From the NCBI GenBank assembly GCA_949357655.1, contig CASHTG010000001.1:1674001-1738000 (forward strand): DNA of 64,000 bases, read 5' to 3'. Source of the stretch: Parascedosporium putredinis. Lineage: Eukaryota; Ascomycota; Sordariomycetes; Microascales; Microascaceae. Positions 23,169-35,107 of this stretch are shown piece by piece. The notes under the pieces were generated by a model. It saw only the letters and a list, made by a program, of their open reading frames with translations. It searched no databases and had not been told where the DNA came from. Both the position numbers and the translations under genes were made by a program. Every line of letters starts with the position of its first letter. Positions within the stretch are counted from its first letter, which is position 1.

Positions 23169-24627
23169 CGGTTCTTTTCTCTTGGTTTCATGGAAGAAAA
23201 AAACGAAGTCATTTAACAGGTAACATGGCCTGGAGTGGACCCATTGTCGTATTATCACGAGAGCAGACGCCCTGACTGGACTGCAGTGCATGACACCACG
23301 GTTTCCTCGAGGCATGCGATCTTGAAAACTCCGTACGGGCAAGGGTTGATGGCTTCTTGGGTGGGTCCTGTATTACTTTGTCGTGGCCAGTTTATGCATC
23401 CACTCTGTCCTCGAAATCACGAACGCCTGAGGGTTTAGACGTTGGCGAGCACGAAACCGCTTTGGTGGCACTCATGAGCCTCGCGGGTGGGGCGCTCGCA
23501 TCCTCTGCCCAGGCGGTAAAGGTGACAGGGGCTGTTTGCAGCAGGCATACCCCAGACAAAGCTGTCTAGTCTCCCTTAGTCTGACAGCATTCTAAATTGG
23601 AGACTAGGAGACGATTGATCCGTGCTGCAAGCGGCTTCATAGGCTTCTCAACCCCTTTTGGTATGATATCTCCCCAAGTGATTTCAGCGATCCCCTGATA
23701 GAAGACTGGACCCACTGAACATATTAGGAACATTCCATGGCCGGGCTGGCATTGAGCTCCACCTAGACGCTAATACAATGGATCCATCCATTCTACGGGT
23801 CACCATCTATTACATGCATCTCTGGATGGCGCTGTGATGTTCTCGAAATGGGTCATTGTGGGGCTGGGAATGCCGGACTACCTGTGCTTGAGCTCTTCCC
23901 CTCCCCCCGTCCCTTTTGTGGTTCTTCTCCTTTTTCTTTGATTCTTTCCGTTTCCTTATTTATCATTATTTCCCAAACCCTTGACATACGAAGTATGACG
24001 AGTAAATTGTCTCAGGACTACTTGTAGATTGCGTTCAACACTATTCGGGAGGGCAGGCCCTGTGGTCAAAATAAAGGTCAAGCTAGATCTATGGATGGCT
24101 ACAACCCCTTGAATGAATATGGGGGTGGGTGGTTGTCGGCATTGTTTTTATTTCTTTATCGTTTCCTTGTTTTCTTTGTTTTTCCCCTTGAGCAGGATAA
24201 ACAAAAGAGTGCTTGGTGAAGCCTGCTTCGGGCGGAAGCTGCATTTGTTTGGATTTGTATCTCACTAACCCTCGCCATGCGGGGTCTGTCCCACCGTAGG
24301 CGCAGGGCAGGAGAACGGGGAAGGCAAAAAGGCTCTGCCGGGAACATCACCCGTTGTACCGGCACTCGCGTTCCATCTGGGCGGCATGTTGACACTTGAG
24401 CATTCTCGAGTGATCACCTCGACCCGACACCCCGTTCTCTTAGCCAGTTCAAGCTCGAACAGAGACGGGACCCGCAGGTAAATACAGTCACCCTCCCTAC
24501 CGACAATATATCGGAAGCCAGAACACGCACCCGCGTTTCAGGGCAGTGGAAAGCAAGGCTTGATTTGGCCATTCGGTTCAGAGATTCACTTCTCGTTTGG
24601 TGGTGTCCTTTGCTGAGAGGGAGATTT

Positions 24628-24662
24628 GACTATGGATGACTATGGATGACCGTGGATGACTG
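24628..24662. repeat. 10-bp tandem repeat
   Basis: Two exact copies of TATGGATGAC followed by CGTGGATGAC and a decayed TGTGGGTAAT unit. Short and intergenic. Confidence 0.75.
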
Positions 24663-27445
24663 TGGGTAATGGGGTGATGCTCTGTTGTAGCAACCAAACA
24701 AGAGGTGCTTGGCCGCCTGTGACTTTCTAATTCCAGGCACGACATGGGACGGATGCCCATTCAGGAGCTCGGATTTGCACCACTCCACAAGATCGTCCGA
24801 CGGAAAAGCCCACTTTGGGGGGACATACCGACCCGACTTCTCCTTTTGACCCACGAACCATTGCCCTGCAGCCTAATTGAGCCATTGGGTTCTTTAAGGG
24901 GAGGCGTTCCGATAGGGCAGCGCCACCTCAGTGAAGATCTCGATGCTCGCCCTGGTTCCATAATTGGACGACGTGCTGGTGTCGGTATGATGTGCGTAAC
25001 GTGGCGCCGCTCCTTCTTCATGGGGTGAGGGAGAGCCGCTGAGCGAGCACCGAGTTCCCGCTCGCCCCCGCCCAACGCCAGCGCTGGCGCATCGAAATAT
25101 CAAATTCTGAACCAAACGGGCATGATCAATCGCCTCCCCGCTCCCTAGCATCGGACATTTGCCCTCTAAAGAGCATCATAGCGAGGGCGAGAAAAGGCAG
25201 TCCTCCAGCGACGATCCTGCTCGCTTGACGCTACTGCCGATGATCCTCCATCAATGCGGGACGAATTGGGATGAAAACAGGTATGAACGAACTCACCAGG
25301 CTAACAGGAGCAAGGAAGAAGGGCGCTGTTTTTGGTATCCAAGTGTCGACCCTGTCCTCTGCCCATTTCAATGATGACATCAGCTGCTTCTAGAAGCTAT
25401 GCGCGGAATCGATCTATGCCTGGTCTCGACCACCCCCTTCCCCGGAACCCTGGCTGGCCCGCAAGAATGATGGATCGCGGCAGGATGGCTTGGGTTTCCC
25501 CTGGGGTTGGAAGAAATTGATCACGGGAGGGTTGGGGTCGGGGGCTGTAGGGCAAGCACAACAGAGGGACGGGGAATGCCTACTCCACATCACCCCCTTC
25601 CCTTGAGCACCATGACGGGACGGCCAGAGACGTGCCTAGGTACAGGGAGTAGAATTGCCAGCGTTGCAGAAATGCCTTGCGTAGCAAGGGGCTCTAGAGG
25701 CTGCTCGCCGCACCGAGGAAGAGTCATCTCCTTCTATTGACGTTTTTTTCTACTATTATTGACTTGGGCGGCGGTTGTTAGGGCAGATGCTCTCTGCTAG
25801 CGCCCCCGATCCGGCTTCGGTCTCTCTTTCTCGGGCCGGATCCTGCCCTTTGGCCGACTTTGGCGGTTGTAGGCTACTCGCTTCCACGAGCATCGCCTAC
25901 GCCCGAAGAACTCACCACATCCCAAAACGTACATCTATCGGATCAATACCCTATAATAATATACCATAGCGATCCGCGAGGATCTAATGATTCGAGGTAC
26001 CGAAGAAGAATCTCTCCCCGGCCCCCAACACGCAAAGAGCAAAAAGGACAAAAAAACCATTAACGTCAACGCCTATTGGGGACGAGGATACAAGACGAGA
26101 GAGAAAACAGGAACGAGAGAAACAGGAAGCTCCAGCCACGCCATGCAAAGGGGGCCAAGCCGACGTCGCGGATTGGGGGCGATGCGCGACGAATGATACG
26201 GAGACTTGACGATTGGGGGCTGGATCTGAGAGAAACACGGTCCGGCATTGGCTGGGCAGAGCAAGACCAAGACGATATCTCTAACAATATTGTATTGCTC
26301 GATTGGAGAGAGGAGGAGGAATGGCCGACGCGGCTTGGGAGGTGGTATCCACTGCACCAGCCGAGGGGTCTCCAACCTCTGATACCTCTATGTGTTGAAA
26401 CATTAAAATATAGTGAATATGGGCCAGGGAACTTCTTGTCCAGGTAGGACGCGTTCCCGCTGTTCATCTACCCCCTCTCCTCCACAGCGGTTCCGCCTGG
26501 CGTCCACTTCCGCTCCGTTCTTCCGTCTCCGGGGAGCGAGGCTCCTTTTTCCTCCTCACGCATCTCCCATCAGTATTGATCATTTCGCCCCCTAATTCCC
26601 TAGCCTTGGTCTTCTGGTGAACAGGGAGGGCTATCCGCACACCCCCTCCCCGACCGACTTTCCCGTCCTTTTGTTCTCCCGCCGTCTATATCCCAACTCC
26701 CCTAGTTCTATTCACTTATTCGCTGGTTGTGTAATCTATAAGGAAAAGTGTCAAGACAGGCGAAAGGGGAAAGGAAAAAAAAAACACCTCCAAACACACA
26801 CCCACGTACGCACATATACGCACCGCAGAGGATTGTCGTCCGACCTTGTCAGCCCTCCTAGAGGCGGCGACGGGAACTCAAGGTGCGCGTTCCGGAGCTC
26901 AAGAGCCGTCTTTACGAGACCCAAGATTCCAACGTCTACACCCCCTTATCTACCCCTAGGGGCCCTTTGAACTATAACTCTAGACAGAAACGAATCCTTC
27001 AGCATCCGGCCCGTGGGAATAGCCTCGCTTTTGGTAATCACCTTGGCCATTCCAATTCCTTTCCGTACTTTTCCCAAGGCAGCGTTTGTCTTTAATTCTT
27101 GTTTCATAGCCCCCACCCGCCCGGTATAGCCAGGGTACTGGGGCGCAACAGCCGAACGGGAACCTTGGTCGCCACACTACTTATAATCAGGGAGAGCGAG
27201 GGGCAAAGGGAAGGATATTTAAAGAGAGAATGTTTATTGGAAGTTGTTCGCTCATTATCGCGTCAGCCTGCTGGTGGACCGGACTTACGCCTGAAGCCGC
27301 AGGGGCTGGGCGAAAGGGACGATCCTGCTCATTGTTTGCTAACCTCGAGAACTGGAAATTGGCCGAAGACGGAAAATAACGCTGCTGAGTTGTGGACTGG
27401 GATGCGGTTCGCGTACCCCTCCTCTCTAGGTGTCTCGCCGAGTTA

Positions 27446-30400
27446 TCACAAATCGGGGTTGGCCGCCTCCTTCTGGACCTCGTCCGATGGCTGGCTCGGC
27501 GCCTCTACATCTGCGACTGGCAGAGAAGATTCATTCTGCGGTTCAATCTCTGCCGTGCTATTCGCAAGGGTGTTCGCGTGCTCCGACTCGTCTTCCGTAT
27601 TGTCCTGCTCCTCAAACGTGAAGGCATCCGACAGATTGACGGCGATGAAGCTCTTAGGCAGTTTGACCCTACGACCAAGGGTCAGCACTCTAGTTGCGGA
27701 CAAGCCATCTCTTACGCTCTCCTGCGCACCGCTACCAACAGGACTTTTTTTCTTTTATGCAGAACATGAAAACGGGTGGAAGGAAGGGCCGATATGGTAC
27801 GGTACTTATGAGTGGGATTTTGTCTGCAAGCCACGTTTTGGACAAAAAACAACCCTCCTTAAGAAAAAGAAAAAGGGAGAGAAAAAGGGAGGGAAAAAAG
27901 GTCTGGTACCTACTGGTTGAACTTGGCTCGTAGCGTCTTGATCACCTTCCACCAGTCGGCATGCGCTGTAAGGGTCCGACGCGGCGCGCAGCTAATGCAG
28001 TGCCTGCTATCGAGCTGTACATCAAGCGGGTCCGGGACATGACATCCGGGACTGATGGTGATTTTGATTGAGTAGGTAAACGTTGGTTCATCATCCCCAG
28101 GAGGGGCATCCTCCGCAGCCTTCGTCTCCGACTCGTAAAGCTCGAAACAGATCTGAGAGAGGTAGTCGAGTTCTGGGATGGTGCTTCGGCTAATCTTGGT
28201 CTCTATGCCGCCTTCAAAGATGCAATTCAGGAGCGTGTAGATATGCGACTCCTTGGTGAAGTAAAGAAAGACTTGGCATCATCCGAGGCCTGCAGGTCCT
28301 CAAGATCTTGTGCTATCTCCTTCAAGAGAGGCAAAGAGGTTAGAAGCCCGATCTCGAGCTTGTCCTTGTCGGAGATGCCGTACTCCTGAGGACAGATAAA
28401 ATCAAACAGAATTTTAGCAAGTTGGTAGAGCTCACGGAGAGGCTCGAGGCGGACATCTGGCTTTTGCTTCGTCACGAGCGGGTTACTCTTGTATAGGCGG
28501 AAGTACTGTTCAGGTTGCGCTGTGTCACCGTTGTGACGCAACCCATTCAGGAATGACCTTCTTCGGAATAGCCTTCTCACGGACTTGGAGCCACCTTCCT
28601 GTTTATCAACCTTCTCGCTCGGCTGACTGGACTGCCCCGGTTGGGTAGTTTTTCTCCTCCCTTGCTTTTGTCAGACTTTTCCGTGTGCAGGGATGGGGTA
28701 GAGGAAGCACTCTTTTGGCCGTCTTTGTCTCGCTTCACATCCTCCGGCGCCTTGCTGTCCGGCGGTGTCTTGGATTGAGCTGGCTCTTTCATGACGCCGT
28801 ATTCCTCCTCAAGCATTGAGGTCGGGGGCGTAAACATCCACACTAGGAATTGGCGGTTATGCAGGGCATCAAACTTCATCGTATCGTAGAGCTCGGAGAT
28901 CTTGCTGGGGTCTACCTTTTCGCCATCGCAAAACTCGGCAAAGAGCTTTTCCCACCGCTCCTTGAAGAGCACGGCGTCTTCGCCGCAGCACCATCGGGAC
29001 TGGATGCCGTTGAGGTTGGTCGATGATTTATCACTTGATGCAGTAGAGGTGGCTGGCGGTGCCTCGGTCGGTAGTTTTTCGGCTGGTTGACTTGAAGACG
29101 AGAAAGATTCGGCCTCCGGGATGGTCGTACTGTTAAGCCTCTGGTAGTTGTACTGCATTGCTCGCCGTAGGAATTTCATCAATTGCACGACTCGCTTTTG
29201 CACCTCGGAGGGCTCTGGAGTCTTGTCCGGCCAGGCGAACTGCGAGGGGCGCGCGTTCCCCTCCCTGAGGAGGCCCTTGAGCTTCTTCTTTACTTTGTCC
29301 ATCTCGTCCTTTGCCGCGTTGGAATCGTCGAGAAGGTCCTTGCGAACGGCAACAAAATCTTCCCCAAGGTCCTTCTTTTGAGAAATGCAGAGGCCCAGAT
29401 CTGCGCGCTTGTCGTCACACGCCTTTCAGAGCTGCTATAGACGTGTACTTCGTCAAGAACCTCCTTGTTCAGAAGCTTAAAGTCGTTACGCATATTCTCA
29501 CCAAGCTCCTGCGCCTGGTACCTTGCCGCATGGGTGGGCTCGCCTCCCCATTTGACAATGAGCTGAAGCTTGTCCAAGACGAGACTATTCTCGGCAGCAG
29601 TAATTCTCGACATGGTCACCCCGGAGAGGGAGTCTTGCCTCTTTGCGCTCCGCCTTACATTGCCGTTCTCATCAATCTCGCGTTCCGACTGGCTGCCCTG
29701 AACATCAGACTCGACGCCTTCTTGGATCGTGGCAATCTCGTCGAACGCCTGAGCATCCTTGGAGCTCTGTTTCCGGAACATGGGCTTGATCTGGACCTTG
29801 GTTCCAGCAAGCGCCGCCTTCTTCTCCAAGATCATACGAAGAGCTTTGAGCTTAGCAGGGTCTTCTTTCTGCTCTGATTCAGCAATATCAACAGCCTGTT
29901 TTACACTCGCCAGCGCCGGCTCCCCGATCAAAAGCACCTCTTCTTGATGGCCCTTGAGGAGGCGGATAAAAGGTTCTGTGTGGAAAGTGAACTTGTACTT
30001 TTGCTTCGGGGTCCGGTCGGCGTGGCGGATGACCGAGACAATGCCCTTGAGTTTCCATGAGTGCTTTGGTGGGGGTGGTGCTGTATGCTGTTCTTCGCCC
30101 TGGGCTTGCTCGGGGTCTACGGGTGCAGAAGTAGCCGCAGAGATGATGGAAGGGGCTGCGGAGAGCGACCCGGGGAGAGTGGACTCTTGAGACAGAATGA
30201 TGGATGCTGTCGAAGCCTGCATCTTGTGGCTCGACGTAGCTGGTTCGGTTTTGAGGACGGTGAAGCTTGTTCCGGGCTGTCCTTCGTTGCCCCGGATGTC
30301 CAAGCTCTTTTTGCTCCCTGCGGCAGTCCCGGCGCTTCCCGTGGGGCGGGCAAAGTCCCTATCCCGAGAGGTCATGGATGAGCGAGATAGCGGATCAGGA

Positions 30401-32887
30401 ATGTCCGAGGCAGAAGGAGAGGGGATTGGAGTTGGTGCACCCCTTCTCACGCGCTCCTTGAAAAAGATATCCCTCAGTATGCCTGCGCAACGATCGTAGT
30501 AGTCGTCATTATCCTTGACAAAGCTCCACCCATTAACATCAATTACGTAGCTATTGCCGTCTGCCCGGAGAAAATCGAAACCGCAAACGCGTTGGCCAAA
30601 GGCGAGTGATATCTTGCTCGCAATATCCTTCTCCATCGGGCTAAGGGCGGTGACGTAGCGGATCTCCTTTCCGTGTGTATTGCGGCGGACGATGCCATCG
30701 ACAACGGGAGATTTCCTCGTTTCGGCATGGCAATACGTGGGCCCAACTGTGTACGCCTTTACGTCCTCGGCATTATCGACTTGCATGAACTTTTCGTAGA
30801 TGTAGCTCTCGGTTGGTTGAGTGATGGCACGAGGCACATCTAGATCAGGCACATACTCGGAGCTCTTGTTGCCAATTTTGCGGAAGAGCTTTCTTGCGCC
30901 TCCGCCCGAGGATTTGGGGAAGTAAATGATGATGTTGTGATCCTCGCCACTGGTAGGCTTCTCTACAAAGGGCTTCCTCAGGGTAACACCATCAACGCTC
31001 AAGACATCGCCGTTCTCGAGAAGCTCGACTATCTTTGGGGAGGGTACGCTTGCGGGTTTGACGGGCTCCAGGGAGACGCCGGATATATCCCGGATATGCT
31101 TCGCAACCTCGGGCGTCAGCAGCGCCGGTCCGCCATCACGGCTCACGTCTACCCGCGGGGGTGGGAACGCCAATCCTATCGAGGAGCTGGAGGCACAGGC
31201 GGCGGTCCCATAGAATGCGCTGCATGGGAACATCGTTGACACAAAAGGGGCGGCGCGCCTTGACGTAGGCGATGGCCTTGTCGAGGGGAAACCATCGGAA
31301 TAAAATGAGATAAGATAATCGCTAAAATTAGGAAAGACACGGCGTTAGTGCTGATTTTCTTATGCGCACCTGAAGCAGGGATTGCAATGGGGGCTTTTTT
31401 CTCTGATATCCCCTGCAAATCACGGCGAGCGCTCCGAGACATTTTTCGCTAACCCCTGCGGCTCTTCCGTTTCCTCTCACCGAGGGATGCCTGGGAGTCG
31501 GGTACAGTGTGTCGATGCACGACGGGGGACAAATTGATGGGTGAATATATAAATACCCAGCGGGAGGAACTCACCAGATTGGCCAATTTTCAACCTCTAC
31601 AATTTGAGCAAGCACACACATGTCAGCCAAGAACGTGCATCTCAAGCCGAGGGGGGAACAACAGGGAGCAAAGAAAACCTCCATCGGAGAATACCAATTC
31701 GAGCATTCTTCTGCCTCGAGAAACCTGGAAACGGATAGGGATGTGCATGAGGCTACTTACCCTCATCAAGAATGACTTTATCGCCAAAGACGACGATATC
31801 GAACTCATTGTTTTCAATCAACCGGTTCAGTATGTTTCTACTCGGTTTGCTTCTCGCCTTGATGTCCAAAGCGCAGATTCCGATAACACCGTACGAGGCT
31901 CGCTTAGCTATAGTGTGGTTAGCTTTGAGGGCCAGCGGTCAGACCAAAGGTAGGGCATCCATGGCATAGTTTGCCAATCATGTATACGACTAACTTTCTT
32001 CCTTATCCTTTTGGTTGGGGCTTCGATCGCTCGCTGGACTGTGTGTGTTGGTATTGTGGGAGCCGCTGAATCGATGCTGGGCGCGGCTTCTCGAGCGGTG
32101 GGGTTGGGGTCGCTGGGCAGGATCCCCTTTCTGACCCGAAGTCCGACGGTTGGACGGGATGTCTCCTTGCTGCAGCGGAAAGTTGGCGGAGGAGGGAGAG
32201 GAGGAGGCGGGCGGAATGGGGGCGCCGCTAGCCACTGCATCGGAAATGGAAGACTTGCTCGGGAGCTTGACAAGATTTCTCGTACGAGTCGGGACGGTCC
32301 CGGCGTCCGAGCCGTTAGCAGAGGCGGCAGAGCTGGGGATGATGCCCCGATTCGAGGCGAAGGACGCGAGGGAAGACATGGACAGACGCTTGTCCGCGTC
32401 AGACAGAGAGGAGCCAGCAGTCATCCCAGGGTGAGGGAGGTTGGAGTGATGGAGGTTGTCGTGGCTCACACCAGGCATGAGGCGAGGGGTCTCTGAATTT
32501 TCGTCCAGGTCATTCAGATCCGCAGCTGAGTTGCGAGTGGACGACAGGGTGAGGGTTTCCAGGTCTTGGGTCGGCGTGGGGGACTCGGGGATGCTCTCGG
32601 GCAAGGAGGAGGAGATGAAGTGCTCTGACGCCCTTTGCAGGGACTGCGAAGAGGACGAATGGCTTAGGGACACATGGTCAGGCAGAGGGTCGTCTTCTTG
32701 TCCGACTTGGTTCCGGAATTGGGTATCTGTCGCGTGCAGGTCGCCGGATGCGGAAGATGTGGGGAGGACGGGGGTCCTGGGACGGTGAGGAGCCATTGTC
32801 TGTTGAGCCAGGGTGCAAGGAGACCTCCGACTGTGGCCCGAGCGAGGAAACCTGGTCATCGCAGCTTGAAGAGCTCGAGGGGTCCAT
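27446..32887 (-). CDS. VIP1: Inositol hexakisphosphate/diphosphoinositol kinase VIP1/Asp1 (multi-exon, frameshifted)
   Basis: Makes inositol pyrophosphates: an N-terminal ATP-grasp kinase acts on InsP6/PP-InsP5 and a C-terminal histidine-acid-phosphatase-like domain follows. Seen: KARSKPSRNILNRLIENNEF and VVFGDKVILDE (about 31761-31870), a 22-bp exon, CDYLISFYSDGF, KARRPFCVNDVPMQRILWDR, GFDFLRADGNSYVIDVNGWS, then the phosphatase signature VIRHADRTPKQKYKFTFH near 30000. Introns: 31597-31760, 31322-31574, and 27669-27913 before the last exon (stop 27446-27448). A Ser/Pro-rich N-terminal region occupies about 32010-32887; its start is either ATG 32887 (MDPSSSSSC) or 32796 (MAPHRPRTP), in different frames. 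The first junction near 31910-32000 is unresolved. Frame changes: near 31280, 31170, 29360, 28600-28680 and 28255. Spans are collinear with fungal VIP1. Confidence 0.88.
31575..31596 (-). other. 22-bp microexon of VIP1
   Basis: Bounded by TAG acceptor (31599-31597) and GTGAGT donor (31574-31569). It supplies the codons for EVENWPIC shared with its neighbours: GAG is split with the upstream exon and TGC with the downstream exon that begins at 31321. Both junction phases fit exactly. Confidence 0.8.
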
Positions 32888-35107
32888 GGCGCTGGCTGAC
32901 TCGTGGGGATGGGTGGCGAACGATACGGGTGAGGATTACACCTGTCAAGTCGATGACGGTGTGCCCACAGATGTTGGAGTGTGGGATAAGGGTAGTTGCA
33001 AAGGTTGGAATTGAAGCCCCCGAGGGTGTGGCGGGGAGATGGGCAATAATGCCAAATAATTCGAAAAGGGCAAGGACAACCTCTGAACAATGGCACCTCT
33101 ACTAGGAGATGTATGGTGAAGGTCTCAGGGCAATGGGTAGAGGAAATGGGGAGGGGAAAAGAAAAAAATCTGCTGTAGCTAGCCCGAGACTCTGATGGGG
33201 CAAGTGACAATCGGGAGACTGGAAAATTTATTGGGGCATTTATCCATCCACGAGGTTCGTCATCCAAACCTGGATTGCGGGTTTGAGAGCCAGGAGATTG
33301 ACTTCCAAACCTAGTTACAAGTTCCCGCGCGCACACACGATGCAGTCAAGGCCAGCGCCAGCTTTTTCCTGGCCCGAGACAAGCAGGGAATCACAATCGC
33401 AGCGAGAAGGAGGAAGTCGGACGCGAGGGTGATGTGTATCCTCGAGAGGCTCTCAACTCTCTATCTCCGGATCTCAAGATGAAGACCCGTTGACTTGGTT
33501 TTTGTTTTCTTATGCCGGTTCTGGTATGATCAATAGCCAACGGGGAGCCCGCTGTGGACCTGCATGTAATGGAGATGCCAGCCAATTAATTCAGCGTCAT
33601 GAATTGAATCGGCAGAAGGATCAGTTGGGCTGAGCAAAGTACGAAGTACGTGGTGTTCAAAGTTGGTGGGGAGGGTCGGTGAAGCTCTGCCGACTGGGAA
33701 TTGCAGTGACATCAACAACATTGAATCAAATGCAGCCCATTCACCAATTGATGCAACCAGGAGCATGGATCAACCGATGAAATGGATCCACAATTGACTG
33801 ATCGATTTGCTGACGGTTATGACACTATTATGGTGTGGATGAACCGCTTGTCCAAGCTGTTTAACCAGTGGCGCAAATGCGGTTGACGTTGACCATGAAC
33901 CTGACCAACTACTCAACCAATGTGGGTTGAGATTGCTCTCCTTCGTGCTGGTGGTGGAACCAGCGCTAGCGAATGCGATTGATTCAACCCTCGAACACAC
34001 CAGCCTGTCTGCTCTGCTGTTCGATAAAGTGTTGGACAGCTCAGGCTAGGCGAGCTTGAGTTGGTGGCATTGGTACATCAGGATCATTCAAACGAGGTAT
34101 TCGAGCGCTCAATTCCTTTAGTATTCTAGTCTCGCCAAGAAGGAGCGATAAAACTGTACGAACTTCAAGAGCGGTCTATCAGAGAGTTTTGCTTTCCTAG
34201 CGTTTGCCTAACGGACTGTGAGGTGAGGGCTGTCTGTGGCTAGCAGCGCTTGCGAACGTCAAAGTGGAAGGGACGGTTCCTGATGCAAACCCTCATCCAT
34301 CCATGCGACGGAAAGCTTCGAGATTACCACAAGTATGTAGCCTCGCAAGTCTAGTCACTTTGCCACTCCTTGATCTAAAAGGATTTCCCCTATTAGTACC
34401 GAGGTAGACCTAAAAGGCATCTAATTTGACCCACGAGATCCCTCATAACGGGACACGCATCCAATCGGCGCACAGGACTTGACCACATCGGTCTGTGTCG
34501 GTTCCCACGTTTGAGGCATTGAGCCGCCGCGAGGGACACGTGCTCCAGAGAAGAGCAAGAAGCAATAGCCCATCGAATCAATCAATTCAACCGATCCATG
34601 GATCCATTGGATCAATCCACCACTTCCTTTGCTCTGGCGTGCGGATGGTGGGGGCCAAGAATGTCGTCGATCAAATGGCGAGCAGTTCGTAGGAAACCTC
34701 TTTCTGTCCACTACTTGACAGAGCTTCCAAGTGATTAATGATGGAAGCTACAGGTCTGGTTATCCCGACAACCTTGGCTTAGTTACGCAAGCATCTCTTC
34801 TTGCCTACATCAATTGATGGATCCTGGATGGATGACTCTTTCATTGTCGTCACCAGTGGAAAAGAGACCTGCCCTGCTTGCCTGCTTGCTTCAGCGGTGC
34901 CAGCTTGAAAAATATGCATCAGAATTGAAATGGTCCGTGCACAAAGTGGTTGGTTTTTGGTGGGGTTGACAAGCCTCCGATAACGATAAGAGAGGATCGA
35001 AGAAAAAAAAGTTTGGCGTCTTCGTCGATTGAGTCCGAAGTCAAACCACACGACAAGGTGAACCGCTCGGCAATTCAAAGAGCAACACCCCCTCCAAAAC
35101 ACTGGCG
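32888..35107. promoter_or_regulatory. Divergent intergenic region between VIP1 and UTP21
   Basis: About 2.2 kb of non-coding sequence serving both upstream regions. The centre carries several GATCCA/TGGATC words (33770-33790, 34593-34618, 34803-34832), including the palindrome GATCCATGGATC. No gene or defined regulatory element recognised. Confidence 0.4.

Larger units (their letters stand above)
15917..27445. other. Gene-poor region of about 11.5 kb
   Basis: No coding region supported on either strand. Contents seen: a GA microsatellite (20223-20249), an A25 run (21256-21280), a T19 run (23150-23168), a 10-bp tandem repeat (24628-24662) and a TGGATCCATCCA word (23780-23791). Open frames over 100 codons (for example 16834-17325, 22226-22714) lack domain features, have random composition and no splice support. 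Long non-coding RNAs or decayed transposons are possible, but I recognise none. Confidence 0.4.

Noticed and set aside
27099..27920. 273-codon plus-strand frame
   Set aside because: Lies antisense to the VIP1 terminal exon and intron; random composition with no domain.
32889..33336. Upstream extension of the VIP1 N-terminal frame to 33336
   Set aside because: Sequence before 32887 looks like untranslated leader, with no low-complexity pattern typical of the VIP1 N-terminus.
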